Of a stretch of DNA of 64,000 nt, positions 16,747-25,771 are shown piece by piece. The stretch comes from Streptomyces adelaidensis (lineage in GTDB: Bacteria > Actinomycetota > Actinomycetes > Streptomycetales > Streptomycetaceae): positions 1-64,000 of the forward strand of contig NZ_JAEMUX010000034.1 in NCBI RefSeq assembly GCF_016598475.1, given 5' to 3'. Position 1 is the stretch's first letter. Every line of letters begins with the position of its first letter. The notes beneath the pieces were generated by a model. The model did not search any database. It had not been told where the DNA came from and saw only the letters and a program-made list of their open reading frames with translations. The translations under genes and the position numbers were made by a program.

Positions 16747-17595
16747 ATGTTCGAGCTGATCCGGCTCGATGTCGCCGACCGGGTCGCGACGATCACGTTG
16801 AACCGCCCGGACACACTCAACGGTTACAGCGTCGCGATGAAGGACGAGCTGATCGCGGCCTTCGACGCCGTCGACGCCGACAGGGAGGTCGGCGCCGTCA
16901 TCGTCACGGGTGCAGGGCGGGCGTTCTGCGCCGGGATGGACCTCTCGGACGGTTACACCTTCGCGCGGCTCGACGAACCGGAGCACGACCGTGTGCGGGA
17001 CAGCGGCGGTGAACTCGCGCTGCGGATCTACGCGTGCACGAAGCCGGTCATCGCCGCGATCAACGGCGCCGCCGTGGGCGTCGGCATCACCATGACGCTT
17101 CCGATGGACATCCGGCTGGCCACGGAGAACAGCAAGTTCGGGTTCGTCTTCGCGCGCCGCGGGATCGTGCTGGAAAGCTGTTCGAGCTGGTTCCTCCCCC
17201 GGATCGTCGGCGTCTCCCGAGCAGCCGAATGGGCATACACCGGCAGGGTCTTCAGCGCCGGGGAAGCCCTCGCAGCAGGCCTGGTCCGCAGTGTCCACCC
17301 GGCCGACGAGCTCATGCCCGCCGCGCGCGAGCTGGCCCTCGAGATCGTCCGCAACACCTCCCCGGTGTCGGTCGCGCTCAACCGTCAGCTTCTGTGGCGG
17401 ATGCTCGGCGCCGGGCATCCGATGACGGCGAACGTCGCCGAGTCCCGCGCGATGTACTCGCGTGGGCTCAGCGCCGACAGCGCGGAGGGGGTCGCGTCCT
17501 TCCTGGAGAGGCGGCCCGCGGTCTTCCCGGAGTCCGTCCCGGCCGATCTGCCGAACGTGTTCGGCGACCGGCCGGACCCCGAGTTCCACACCTGA
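16747..17595 (+). CDS. enoyl-CoA hydratase/isomerase family
   Basis: A 282-residue crotonase: GRAFCAGMDLSDGYTF and NGAAVGVGITMTL form the oxyanion hole, and IVLESCSSWFLPR holds one catalytic Glu. The ATG at 16747 follows AAGGGGG and gives the standard N-terminus; a GTG at 16702 that overlaps the CoA-transferase stop is an alternative. The C-terminal extension (FGDRPDPEF) is found in several actinobacterial paralogues. It acts in the same CoA-ester pathway as its neighbours, probably as hydratase. Confidence 0.88.
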   Translation: MFELIRLDVADRVATITLNRPDTLNGYSVAMKDELIAAFDAVDADREVGAVIVTGAGRAFCAGMDLSDGYTFARLDEPEHDRVRDSGGELALRIYACTKPVIAAINGAAVGVGITMTLPMDIRLATENSKFGFVFARRGIVLESCSSWFLPRIVGVSRAAEWAYTGRVFSAGEALAAGLVRSVHPADELMPAARELALEIVRNTSPVSVALNRQLLWRMLGAGHPMTANVAESRAMYSRGLSADSAEGVASFLERRPAVFPESVPADLPNVFGDRPDPEFHT

Positions 17596-17618
17596 GCCGG
17601 CGTCGACCGCCGGCTCAG
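17592..17618. terminator. bidirectional hairpin overlapping two stop codons
   Basis: An 11-bp perfect stem CTGAGCCGGCG / CGCCGGCTCAG with loop TCGAC. The stop codons of both convergent genes (17593-17595 on plus, 17615-17617 on minus) lie inside the stem arms. Confidence 0.75.
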
Positions 17619-18760
17619 CCCCGCTTGGTGAGCCGGCGCGCGAGCTGGCCGGTCAGTACCTCGTTGCCGCCCTCGTAGATACGCATGGGGCGGGCGTTGC
17701 GGTAGAGCCTGTCGATCGTGGAGCCGGTGACGATCCCGAACCGGCCCATCATCTGCACCGCGCGGTCCGTCACCTTGCCGGCCACCTCCGTGGCCGCCAC
17801 CTTCGCCATCGACGACAGGTCGAGATGGGCCAGTGGATCGACGGCCGCCCGGCTCGCCGCCCGGTACGTCAGTGCCCTGGCCATCTCGATCTCCGTCCAC
17901 GACGTGCCGAGCAGGTGCGGCAGCGGGCCCAGGGTCCACAGGGGCGCACCGAACTGCGATCTGCTCGTGGTGTGCCGGACCGCCTCGTCCAGCGCGGCCT
18001 GGGCCAGCCCCACGGCGGCGCCGGCGACCGAGACCCGGAACGTCGCCAGCGTCGCGAGCACCAACCTGAACGCCTCGCCAGGAGCGCCGACGCGGTACTC
18101 CGCGGGCACCTCGACCCGGTCGAAGTGCACGTCGCCGATGATGTGCGGGGCGAGCAGCCGCGGCCCGCTCACGACGCGGACACCCGGGGTGTCGGCGGGA
18201 ACGAACACGAGGGAGTACCCGTCGCCTTCCCGGCCCAGGACGGTGTAGCAGTCGGCGGCGCCCGCGTTGGTGATGAACGACTTGTGCCCGCTGACGACAA
18301 CCCGGTCGCCGCTCGCCTCGATCGACGTCGTGATCGCCTTGAGGTCGGAGCCCACGTCCGGCTCGGTGAGCGCCAGCGCGGCGACAGCGTCGAGTCTGGC
18401 GATCCGCGGCAGCCAGGCCTCGCGCACGGCGTCGCTGCCCCCGACCGAGAGCGCGTAACTGCCGACGCCCTGCATCCCGAACAGGCCGTCGAGATGGGCC
18501 GATGTGCCCATCAGCACCTCGCGGACCACGGTGATCGCCAGTGAGTCGATCTTCTCGTGGCGTCCGCCGTACGCGGCCGGCACGCACCACGCGGTGAGCC
18601 CACTGCTCACCAGAGCCTCGCGCATGACCGGGTCGACACCGTCCGAGTCGTCGGCCACGGCGGCGTGATCGGCCACGGAGGCGGTGACCTTGCGTGCGTC
18701 GGCCTTCAACTGTTCGTACGCGTCGGGAAGTTCGAAGGACATCCCCATGGCCGCGGTCAC
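17615..18760 (-). CDS. acyl-CoA dehydrogenase family protein
   Basis: A 381-residue flavoprotein with ALTEPDVGSDL, KSFITNAGAADCYTV and the canonical catalytic Glu in MRIYEGGNEV. It thus differs from the two other dehydrogenases of the cluster, which carry the base on helix G. The GTG at 18760 overlaps the stop of the amidohydrolase gene (GTGA); ATGs at 18748 and 18742 are alternatives. It converts an acyl-CoA to an enoyl-CoA. The operon partner is an amidohydrolase, so the two may act in sequence. Confidence 0.88.
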   Translation of the reverse strand: MTAAMGMSFELPDAYEQLKADARKVTASVADHAAVADDSDGVDPVMREALVSSGLTAWCVPAAYGGRHEKIDSLAITVVREVLMGTSAHLDGLFGMQGVGSYALSVGGSDAVREAWLPRIARLDAVAALALTEPDVGSDLKAITTSIEASGDRVVVSGHKSFITNAGAADCYTVLGREGDGYSLVFVPADTPGVRVVSGPRLLAPHIIGDVHFDRVEVPAEYRVGAPGEAFRLVLATLATFRVSVAGAAVGLAQAALDEAVRHTTSRSQFGAPLWTLGPLPHLLGTSWTEIEMARALTYRAASRAAVDPLAHLDLSSMAKVAATEVAGKVTDRAVQMMGRFGIVTGSTIDRLYRNARPMRIYEGGNEVLTGQLARRLTKRG

Positions 18761-19575
18761 CCCTCACTCGGCTGGGCGTCGGCGCCCAGCAGCCGCAGAA
18801 AGTTCTTCCCGAGGATTCCCTCGGTGTCCTCGTCGGACAGACCCAGTCGCTTGATCGCGGCGATCTCCGCCGCCGGGTCCGCCATCGGCCAGTCGGAGCC
18901 GAACACGATGCGATCCGCCCCGTGCCTGCCGATGATCTCCCGCACCCGCTCCGGTGCGAGCTCCGCGAGCGTGGGGGGCCACGACGTCTCCAGGTGGACA
19001 TCGAGGCCCAGCAGCTCCGCCTCGGCGTCGTCGAGCTGGTGGTAGCCGCCGAAGTGGCAGCAGACCAGCCGCAGTTCGGGAAACGTCCGTACGATGTCGC
19101 GGATCATCCGGGGAGTGCCTCGCTCGTTCGCGGCCCGGTCACCGCCGGACCCGACGTGGGCGATCACCGCGATCTCCGACCCGAACGCCTCGTACAGCGC
19201 GTACATCCGCGGGTCGTCGAGCGCGAAGCCCTGGAAGAGCGTGTGCAGCTTGACGCCACGTATCCCGGTGCGGCGCAGGATGGCCAGGTTCTCCTCGACG
19301 GGCAGGTCCGGATGGACGGTCCCGAACCCGAGAAAACCCTCGGCCTTCTGCGCGGCCACGAAGCGGTTGACACCGTCGACGTGCCGCGCCTCATCGGCGA
19401 TCCCGAGCACCACGGCCTGATCGACGGCGCTGCGCGCCATGGCCTCACGCAACCCGGAGATCGTGCCGTTCCCCCGCCGCGGAAGCTGCGGCGACCTGCC
19501 GCCGAGAGCGCGCTCGGCGATCCGGTCCGGCCAGGCATGACAGTGCACGTCGACGACCGAGACGTCGTCCCTCAT
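18757..19575 (-). CDS. amidohydrolase-2 family metal-dependent hydrolase/decarboxylase
   Basis: A 272-residue TIM-barrel protein of the amidohydrolase-2 family. It has the N-terminal metal motif DVHCHAWPD, the Lys/His strand GVKLHTLFQGF, HVGSGG and the C-terminal FGSDWPM with the catalytic Asp. Members hydrolyse lactones or decarboxylate cyclic acids (ACMSD-like); the substrate cannot be decided here. The ATG at 19575 heads a two-gene operon with an acyl-CoA dehydrogenase. It is divergent from an SDR gene with a shared operator-like element. Confidence 0.85.
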   Translation of the reverse strand: MRDDVSVVDVHCHAWPDRIAERALGGRSPQLPRRGNGTISGLREAMARSAVDQAVVLGIADEARHVDGVNRFVAAQKAEGFLGFGTVHPDLPVEENLAILRRTGIRGVKLHTLFQGFALDDPRMYALYEAFGSEIAVIAHVGSGGDRAANERGTPRMIRDIVRTFPELRLVCCHFGGYHQLDDAEAELLGLDVHLETSWPPTLAELAPERVREIIGRHGADRIVFGSDWPMADPAAEIAAIKRLGLSDEDTEGILGKNFLRLLGADAQPSEG

Positions 19576-19602
19576 CGACTTCCCTCACTCGAATCTAGGT
19601 TC

Positions 19603-19618
19603 ATGATTATGATAATAT
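19603..19618 (+). promoter_or_regulatory. candidate GntR operator between amidohydrolase and SDR genes
   Basis: ATGATTATGATAATAT, a close match to the recurring element, in the 85-bp space between divergent genes. Confidence 0.5.
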
Positions 19619-19660
19619 CCAAGTATCGGTCACAGGTGAAGAGCACGGAGGTACGCCGCT

Positions 19661-20419
19661 ATGGGCAACGCCGCTTCATACGATCTCTCCGGCCGGGTGG
19701 CCTTGGTGACCGGCGGGAGCCGCGGGCTGGGGCGGGCCATGGCGCTCGGACTCGCCGCGGCCGGAGCGGATGTGGTCATCGCCAGCCGGAAGATCGAGGC
19801 CTGCGAGAAGACCGCGGCCGAGGTGGAGGCGACGACCGGGCGCCGGGCCCTGCCCCTCGCCTTCCACGCCGGGCGGTGGGACCAGGCCGCGTCGCTGACC
19901 GAGCAGGTCTACGAGCACTTCGGCCGGATCGACGTGCTCGTGAACAACGCCGGCATGTCCCCGGTGTACGACTCGGTGGAATCGGTGTCCGAGGAACTGT
20001 TCGACAAAGTCATCGGCGTCAACCTGAAGGGACCGTTCCGGCTCACGGCTCTCATCGGGACCCGCATGGCCGCGGCGGGCGGCGGTTCGATCATCAACGT
20101 CACCAGCATGGGTGCCGCGAGACCACGGCCCGACATTCTGCCGTACGCCGCGGCCAAGGCCGGGCTCAATTCCCTGACCGTCGGTTTCGCCCACGCCTTC
20201 GGGCCGGACGTGCGGTGCAACGCCATCATGGCCGGAACGTTCCTCACCGACGTCAGCAAGGACTGGGACGCCGACGAATTCCGCGCGCGAGCGGCCCGGT
20301 TCGCGTTGCGGCGAGGCGGCAGGCCGGACGAGATCGTCGGCGCCGCCCTCTACCTGGCCGGCGACGCGTCGAGCTACACGACCGGCGCCGTGATCCCGGT
20401 CGACGGCGGCCAGCCGTGA
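19661..20419 (+). CDS. SDR family oxidoreductase
   Basis: A 252-residue classical SDR: TGGSRGLG cofactor motif, LVNNAGMSP, catalytic Ser in INVTSMG and YAAAK. It ends with the usual TTGAVIPVDGGQP. The ATG at 19661 follows GGAGG. It oxidises or reduces a hydroxyl/carbonyl group with NAD(P). It is followed by a thiolase and a second amidohydrolase in the same direction with short gaps, which suggests a final beta-oxidation segment. Confidence 0.9.
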   Translation: MGNAASYDLSGRVALVTGGSRGLGRAMALGLAAAGADVVIASRKIEACEKTAAEVEATTGRRALPLAFHAGRWDQAASLTEQVYEHFGRIDVLVNNAGMSPVYDSVESVSEELFDKVIGVNLKGPFRLTALIGTRMAAAGGGSIINVTSMGAARPRPDILPYAAAKAGLNSLTVGFAHAFGPDVRCNAIMAGTFLTDVSKDWDADEFRARAARFALRRGGRPDEIVGAALYLAGDASSYTTGAVIPVDGGQP

Positions 20420-20453
20420 TCCGTCCCGGACCACCGACAGCGAGGAGTGCAGC

Positions 20454-21635
20454 GTGAACACCGCGGTGATCGTGGAAGCCGTCCGTTCCCCCCTGGCCCG
20501 GGGCAGAGCGACGGGGGCGCTGGCCTCGTGCCACCCGGTGGACCTGCTGGCGCAGACGCTCTCCGCGCTCGTCACGCGCGCCGGGATCGACCCCGGCGAG
20601 GTGGACGACGTCCTGGTGGGCTGCGTCGGGCAGGTGGGCGAGCAGTCGGCGACGCCGGGGCGGCAGGCGTGGCTGGCCGCCGGATTCCCCGTCCACGTGC
20701 CCTCCACCACGATCGAGCGCAAGTGCGGCTCGGGGCAGCAGGCGATCGACTTCGCGGCGCAGGGCATCATGGCGGGCGCCTATGACATCGTGATCGCCGC
20801 CGGGGTCGAGTCGATGAGCCGGGTTCCGATGGGCTCGGCGCGTATGGGGGCCGACCCGGTCGGCCCGGGCGTGCGAGCCCGGTACCCGGTCCTCGCGCCC
20901 CAGGGCGTTTCCGCGGAGCTGGTCGCCGCCAAGTGGAACCTGCGCCGCGAGGAGCTGGACGCCTACGCCGCGCGCTCCCACCAGCGGGCCGCGGCGGCGC
21001 TGTCGACCGGGCGGTTCGCCACCGAGACGGTTCCCATCACCCTCAGCGACGGGACGGTCGTCTCGCAGGACGAGACGGTTCGTCCGGACACGACGGCGCA
21101 GCGGCTCGCGGCGCTGAAGCCGGCCTTCGACAGCGTCGAGCACCGGGCACGGTTTCCGGACCTCGACTGGAAGGTGACAGCGGGCACCTCCTCGCAGATC
21201 ACCGACGGAGCCGCCGCACTGCTGCTGATGAGCGAGCGACGCGCCGCCGCGCTCGGCATCCGACCACGCGCCCGACTGGTCGCGTCGGCCGTCTGCGGCG
21301 ACGATCCGCTGCTGATGCTCACCGGTCCCATCCCGGCGACGGCAAAGGTGCTCGCACGCGCCGGGCTCTCGATCGGTGACCTCGACACCGTCGAACTGAA
21401 CGAGGCGTTCGCGCCGGTGCCGCTGGCCTGGCAGGCCGAGTTCGGCCTCGACGAGGAACGACTCAACCCTCACGGCGGCGCGATCGCCCTGGGCCACCCG
21501 CTCGGGGCTTCCGGGTGCCGCCTCATGACAACGATGATCCACCACCTGGAGCGCACCGGTGGCCGCTACGGCCTGCAGACGATGTGCGAGGCGGGCGGCA
21601 TGGCGAACGCGTCCGTAGTAGAGCGCCTGGGCTGA
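20454..21635 (+). CDS. thiolase (acetyl-CoA C-acyltransferase)
   Basis: A 393-residue thiolase with the acyl-accepting Cys in ERKCGSGQQA, the His of NPHGGAIALGHPLGASG and the second Cys in MCEAGGMANA. It cleaves a 3-ketoacyl-CoA with CoA. The GTG at 20454 follows GAGGAG and gives the standard start TAVIVEAVRSP. It lies between an SDR and an amidohydrolase in an operon. Together with the hydratases and dehydrogenases nearby, it completes a full beta-oxidation set inside the cluster. Confidence 0.93.
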   Translation: MNTAVIVEAVRSPLARGRATGALASCHPVDLLAQTLSALVTRAGIDPGEVDDVLVGCVGQVGEQSATPGRQAWLAAGFPVHVPSTTIERKCGSGQQAIDFAAQGIMAGAYDIVIAAGVESMSRVPMGSARMGADPVGPGVRARYPVLAPQGVSAELVAAKWNLRREELDAYAARSHQRAAAALSTGRFATETVPITLSDGTVVSQDETVRPDTTAQRLAALKPAFDSVEHRARFPDLDWKVTAGTSSQITDGAAALLLMSERRAAALGIRPRARLVASAVCGDDPLLMLTGPIPATAKVLARAGLSIGDLDTVELNEAFAPVPLAWQAEFGLDEERLNPHGGAIALGHPLGASGCRLMTTMIHHLERTGGRYGLQTMCEAGGMANASVVERLG

Positions 21636-21649
21636 GCGGTGACACGGCG

Positions 21650-22510
21650 ATGACGGCCCCGACGATCGATGCCCACGTGCATGTCTGGAACCTCCGGCAC
21701 CGGGACCAGCCATGGATCGACGCCGGCCGCGGTGCCATCCGGCGCGACTTCTCCCTGGACGACTTCACCGCGGCGACGAGGGACACGGGCGTCCGGCGGG
21801 CCGTACTCGTCCAGGTGCTCAACATGGCCGAGGAGACCCGCGAGCACCTGCTGCGAGCACAGCACGACGACCGGGTCGCGGGCGTCGTCGGATGGGTCGA
21901 TCTCGCGGCTCCCGCAGTGGCCGAGCAACTCGCCGGACTGCGGGCCTGCCCCGGCGGCGAGTCCCTGGCCGGGATCCGGCACCAGGCGCTCGCCGAGGAC
22001 GAACCGGCGGGCTGGCTGGAGCAGCCGGCGGTCCAGTCGGGCTTGCGGGAACTGGCCGGCCAGAATCTGCCCTACGACCTGATGTTCCTTCCCGAGCACA
22101 TGGAGGCGGTCACGCGCACGGTGCGCACGCACGAGGACCTGACCTTCGTGCTCGACCACCTGGGCAAGCCACCGATCGCGACAGGTGCCCTCGCCCCGTG
22201 GGCGGCGGGTGTCAGGGAACTGGGGCGCTCGCCCAATGTCGTGTGCAAGCTGTCGGGAATGGTCACGACGGCCGCGCGATCCGGCTGGACGACAGGGGAT
22301 CTGCGGCCCTATGCCGAGACCGCCATCGAGGTGTTCGGGCCGGAGCGTCTCATGTTCGGCTCCGACTGGCCGGTGTCGCTGCTCGCCGCCGCCTATCCGG
22401 AGGTGGTCAGGACCTGCGCGGAACTCGTCGCCGAACTTAGCCCGGACGAACAGGCGCTCATCTTCTCGACCACCGCCACGCGCGTGTACGGCCTCATGAC
22501 GTCAACCTGA
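21650..22510 (+). CDS. amidohydrolase-2 family, lactonase-like
   Basis: A 286-residue TIM-barrel hydrolase: DAHVHVWN metal motif, VLDHLGKPPI, CKLSGM and the catalytic Asp region FGSDWPVSLL. This arrangement is that of the fuconolactonase/2-pyrone-4,6-dicarboxylate lactonase branch of the amidohydrolase-2 family. The ATG at 21650 lies 14 bp after the thiolase stop. A lactone-opening role would suit the cluster, but the natural substrate is not known. Confidence 0.85.
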   Translation: MTAPTIDAHVHVWNLRHRDQPWIDAGRGAIRRDFSLDDFTAATRDTGVRRAVLVQVLNMAEETREHLLRAQHDDRVAGVVGWVDLAAPAVAEQLAGLRACPGGESLAGIRHQALAEDEPAGWLEQPAVQSGLRELAGQNLPYDLMFLPEHMEAVTRTVRTHEDLTFVLDHLGKPPIATGALAPWAAGVRELGRSPNVVCKLSGMVTTAARSGWTTGDLRPYAETAIEVFGPERLMFGSDWPVSLLAAAYPEVVRTCAELVAELSPDEQALIFSTTATRVYGLMTST

Positions 22511-22581
22511 ATCCGGCCGGGTCCCGCTCGACGAACTCCTCCAGCAGCGAAATCCGGCCTGCGACCGTCCCGAGACCAGGA

Positions 22582-22597
22582 TCATCATCGTTATCAT
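22582..22597 (-). promoter_or_regulatory. candidate GntR auto-operator overlapping the regulator's -10
   Basis: The minus strand reads ATGATAACGATGATGA. On the plus strand the same bases contain TATCAT, a likely -10 ending 6 bp before the regulator's ATG. This fits autoregulation of a leaderless transcript. Confidence 0.5.
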
Positions 22598-22603
22598 TGG
22601 CGG

Positions 22604-23350
22604 ATGGACGACAACCAGGATCCGGGCCAACAACCGTTCAAGCGCGGCAACAAGGTGGCCGAGGCGGTTGCACGCAGCATCGTCCGGAGAATCCGCACGG
22701 AAGGTCTCGGTCCGGGGGCTCAGCTGCCCTCCGAGGCGCAGATGCTCAAGGAGTACGGCATCGGCAGAGGTTCCATGCGCGAGGCGCTGCGCATTCTGGA
22801 AGTCAACGGTTTGATCAGGCTCAAGCCAGGCCCCGGTGGCGGACCGGTCGTCTCCGGCGTGCAGAGCGAACACTTCGGCCGCATGGCCACGCTGTACTTC
22901 CAGGCGCAGGGCACGACGTTCCGGGAGCTGATCGAGGCGCGGCTGACGCTTGAACCGCTCATGGCCCGGCTGGCGGCGGAGCGGCAGGACCCGGAGCTGA
23001 TGAAGAAGCTGCCGCAGACGGCCGAAATCGCCCGAGTCGGCGACGATGACGAGTACCTCAGCTCGACCAACGACTTTCACCGGCTGATCGCCGCCATGTC
23101 CGGCAACGGGATCATGAACCTGTTCGGCCAGTCGATTTCGGACATCTTCCGCGACAGGGTCAGCGGCATCGTCTTCCCGAAAACGCGGCGCAAGGAGGTC
23201 ACCAAGGCCCACATGGACATCATGACGGCGATCAAAAACGGGCAGCCGGACGAGGCCCACGATCTCATGTACGAACACATGGCGCAGTACGTGGCCTACG
23301 TCAAACGCGGTCACCCGACTCTGCTCAACGAGGTCGTGGACTGGCGCTGA
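22604..23350 (+). CDS. GntR-family transcriptional regulator, FadR subfamily
   Basis: A 248-residue regulator: winged helix-turn-helix (residues about 15-80; LPSEAQMLKEYGIGRGSMRE, then ALRILEVNGLI) followed by an all-helical FCD/FadR-C effector domain with the metal-binding pattern (DFHRLIA, then H residues near 207 and 225). It is the only regulator inside the catabolic cluster. It has its own candidate operator over the promoter and probably represses the whole set. No ribosome site precedes the ATG, consistent with a leaderless mRNA. The effector could be an acyl-CoA or an acid intermediate of the pathway. Confidence 0.9.
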   Translation: MDDNQDPGQQPFKRGNKVAEAVARSIVRRIRTEGLGPGAQLPSEAQMLKEYGIGRGSMREALRILEVNGLIRLKPGPGGGPVVSGVQSEHFGRMATLYFQAQGTTFRELIEARLTLEPLMARLAAERQDPELMKKLPQTAEIARVGDDDEYLSSTNDFHRLIAAMSGNGIMNLFGQSISDIFRDRVSGIVFPKTRRKEVTKAHMDIMTAIKNGQPDEAHDLMYEHMAQYVAYVKRGHPTLLNEVVDWR

Positions 23351-23455
23351 ACACGCCCCCAGCCATCCGGCCGGTGCTCACCCGCCCGTCAGCCCGGGGA
23401 GGAAGTGGCGCCGGGGAACGGGACATGCCGCGGCGAAGCCCGCATCTCGCCGGGA

Positions 23456-23498
23456 CCCCGGAAAGCCCTGGCAGCTGCACTGCCAGGGCTTTCCGGGG
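23456..23498. terminator. strong bidirectional terminator, 19-bp perfect stem
   Basis: CCCCGGAAAGCCCTGGCAG is followed by loop CTGCA and its exact complement. It lies between the converging GntR gene and the ABC substrate-binding gene. Confidence 0.85.
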
Positions 23499-23541
23499 TG
23501 CGCTCGGCATGCTGAGCATCACCGATTCACCGATGGACACT

Positions 23542-24675
23542 TCACCCCTTGACGCCCCACAACTTGAAGTACTGCTCCTGGACGTCCTCGACCACGGGGA
23601 AGAGCGAACTCGAGGACGGCAGGTTGTCCTTGTTGATGATCCAGACCGGCGTCCCTGAGTCGACCAGCGGCACACCGACGGTCTTGCGGACCACGGCATC
23701 GACCATGGCGAACATCTCTTCGTAGTACGGGAACATGATGGTGCCGTCCATGCTGCCGTTCGCGATGTACTGGAGCACCGTGGTGTCCGGCCCCTCCCCG
23801 AAGACCTTGACGTCGCCCAGTCCTGCCGCCTTCAGCGCGGCCGGCAGCCCGATGGCCAGCGCGTTGTCGGCGCTGAGCACCACGTACTTCACCTTGGGAT
23901 GGGAGCGCAGGTAGGACACGATGCGGTCCGGCACGTCCTTGCCGAGCGCGGAGAGCGGGACGTCCACGCTCTCCACGTCGCAGTCCGGGCACAGCCGGGC
24001 CAACTCCGGCTTCAACGCCTTGTAGAGGGCGGTGAGGATCGGGAAGGCGCCGATGTCGAAGAACACCGCGTTGCCCTTGCCCTCGCTCTCCGCGACGACC
24101 CAGGCCGCCATGACCTTGCCGAGTTGCTCGTTCTGCTTCGGCGTGCCGACCACGAAGTCGATGCCGTCGGCGGTCGCCGGGTCGGTGGTGCAGCACGCGG
24201 CCACGACTGTGCCGTTGGCCTTGACCTGCTTGAGCTCCTTGGCGAAGATCGCCTTCGGTGTCGCGGTGTAGAGCACGCCGTCAGGCTTGTCCCGAACCAC
24301 CTGGGTCCACGCGGCCTTGACCTTCTCCGGGGTGCCGTCCGTGTTGATCGTCTTCAGGGTCCAGCCGAGCGCGTCGGTCGCCGACCGGATCACGTCGCTT
24401 TCCAGGTTGCAGGCCGGGCTGCCACAGCTGATGAAGGTCAGTTGCTTGCCGCGGGGTATCGGCTTGTCGATGGCTTCCTTGGCCGAGATCTCGGTCGGCC
24501 GCTTGGTGTGCTCGGCGACGATGCTCTTCGCCTCGTCGACACGCGCGGTCGAGGCATCGCTCGAGGCTGTCTCCGTTCCTCCCCCGCACGCGGCGAGCGC
24601 CAGGGCCATGATGACTGTCACCGCCAGAAGCACCGGTCGGCGCCGTCCAGCGTTGTGGAACACATGTCTTCTCAT
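23542..24675 (-). CDS. ABC transporter substrate-binding lipoprotein (ribose/peripla_BP_4 type)
   Basis: A 377-residue secreted lipoprotein. It has basic MRRH at the start, a hydrophobic stretch and the lipobox LAAC, then a periplasmic-binding-protein fold (LTFISCGSPACN, KPDGVLYTATPKAIF, YVVLSADNALAIGL). The internal CysCys pair (VAACCTT) is unusual. The ATG at 24675 is chosen since GGAGG lies 5 bp upstream; an earlier ATG at 24687 overlaps that site. Permease and ATPase genes lie upstream in the same operon, so this is the solute receptor of the cluster's importer. The ligand is presumably the growth substrate. Confidence 0.88.
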   Translation of the reverse strand: MRRHVFHNAGRRRPVLLAVTVIMALALAACGGGTETASSDASTARVDEAKSIVAEHTKRPTEISAKEAIDKPIPRGKQLTFISCGSPACNLESDVIRSATDALGWTLKTINTDGTPEKVKAAWTQVVRDKPDGVLYTATPKAIFAKELKQVKANGTVVAACCTTDPATADGIDFVVGTPKQNEQLGKVMAAWVVAESEGKGNAVFFDIGAFPILTALYKALKPELARLCPDCDVESVDVPLSALGKDVPDRIVSYLRSHPKVKYVVLSADNALAIGLPAALKAAGLGDVKVFGEGPDTTVLQYIANGSMDGTIMFPYYEEMFAMVDAVVRKTVGVPLVDSGTPVWIINKDNLPSSSSLFPVVEDVQEQYFKLWGVKG

Positions 24676-24718
24676 CGGATCCTCCATTGGACCGACTGGA
24701 ATGGTGCAGGGGGGTGGT

Positions 24719-25771
24719 TCAGGGGGCCCGACGGCCCCGGAGGCGCGTGCGGCGCTGGACCCCCGAAGACGCCAGGGCGGCGATCAGGACGACGCCGGTG
24801 AACATGTTCGACGCCCACGGCGGCGCGCTGCCCAGGGCGAGACCGGTGAGTCCCGTCCCCAGCATCAGGACCGCGGTGAGAGTCCCCCAGGCGTTGAACC
24901 TGCCGTGCTTGAACTGCGTCGCGCCGAGGAACACTGCGGCGAACGCGGGCAGCAGGTACGGGGTGCCCGCGGTGGGCGAGCCCGAGCCGAGATTGGACGC
25001 GAGCACGATGCCGGCGAAGCCGGCGATCAGCGACGACGCGATGAGCGAGAGAAAGCGGAGCCGCTCCACGCGGACCCCGGCCAGGCGCGCGGCATCCGCG
25101 TTGAAGCCCGCCGCGTAGAGCCTGCGTCCCGTCGCGGTGTGCTCCAGCACGTACCAGGTCGCCGCCGCGGCGAGCACCGCGTAGAAGACAGGGAGCACGA
25201 TGCCGCCGACGTCGGTCTGCCCGATCGAGGTGAAGCTGCCGGTCAGCCGGTCGTCGGTGATGCTGATGTCCTTGGTGACGAAGGTGATCAGCGCCTGGAT
25301 GATCGAGCCGGTACCGAGCGTGCCGATGAGTGACTCGACGCCCAGCACGACCACCACGATCGCGTTGATGACCCCGACCAACAGCGCGGCGAGAAGCGCG
25401 ATCCCGATCGCGGCCGGAAGGCCCATGCCGGTGTGCACCATGAGGTAGGCGACGGTGACACCGCTGAGCGACATCGTGTACGCGAAGGACAGGTCGAACA
25501 CCCGGGCCGTCAGCGGAACCACCAGCGCCAGCGCCGCCAACGCTATGCCGGCGTTGCTGTTCAGGATCTGCTTGGCCGTCGCGGCGGTCGGGAAGACGTC
25601 GGGCAGCCAGACCGAGAAGAGCACGATCTGCAGGAGCAGGACCCAGATCGCTCCTATGTTGCCGAAGCCGAACGTGGCCCGCAGTGTGCGAGCCGTCAGC
25701 TCGGGTGCGGCTGCCGGGGGTTCACCGCCGGTGGGAGCGTGGGTCGGGTGGGCGGTGCTGTCGGTGGTCAT
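24719..25771 (-). CDS. ABC transporter permease (RbsC-like)
   Basis: A 350-residue integral membrane protein with about nine hydrophobic segments. It is of the ribose/AraH permease family: MSLSGVTVAYLMVH, LIGTLGTGSIIQALITF, and the conserved cytoplasmic loop TATGRRLYAAGFNADAARLA that contacts the ATPase. Only one permease gene is present, so it would act as a homodimer, as RbsC does. The ATG at 25771 overlaps the ATPase stop (TGATG). The N-terminal 35 residues are Pro/Ala-rich and cytoplasmic. Confidence 0.9.
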   Translation of the reverse strand: MTTDSTAHPTHAPTGGEPPAAAPELTARTLRATFGFGNIGAIWVLLLQIVLFSVWLPDVFPTAATAKQILNSNAGIALAALALVVPLTARVFDLSFAYTMSLSGVTVAYLMVHTGMGLPAAIGIALLAALLVGVINAIVVVVLGVESLIGTLGTGSIIQALITFVTKDISITDDRLTGSFTSIGQTDVGGIVLPVFYAVLAAAATWYVLEHTATGRRLYAAGFNADAARLAGVRVERLRFLSLIASSLIAGFAGIVLASNLGSGSPTAGTPYLLPAFAAVFLGATQFKHGRFNAWGTLTAVLMLGTGLTGLALGSAPPWASNMFTGVVLIAALASSGVQRRTRLRGRRAP

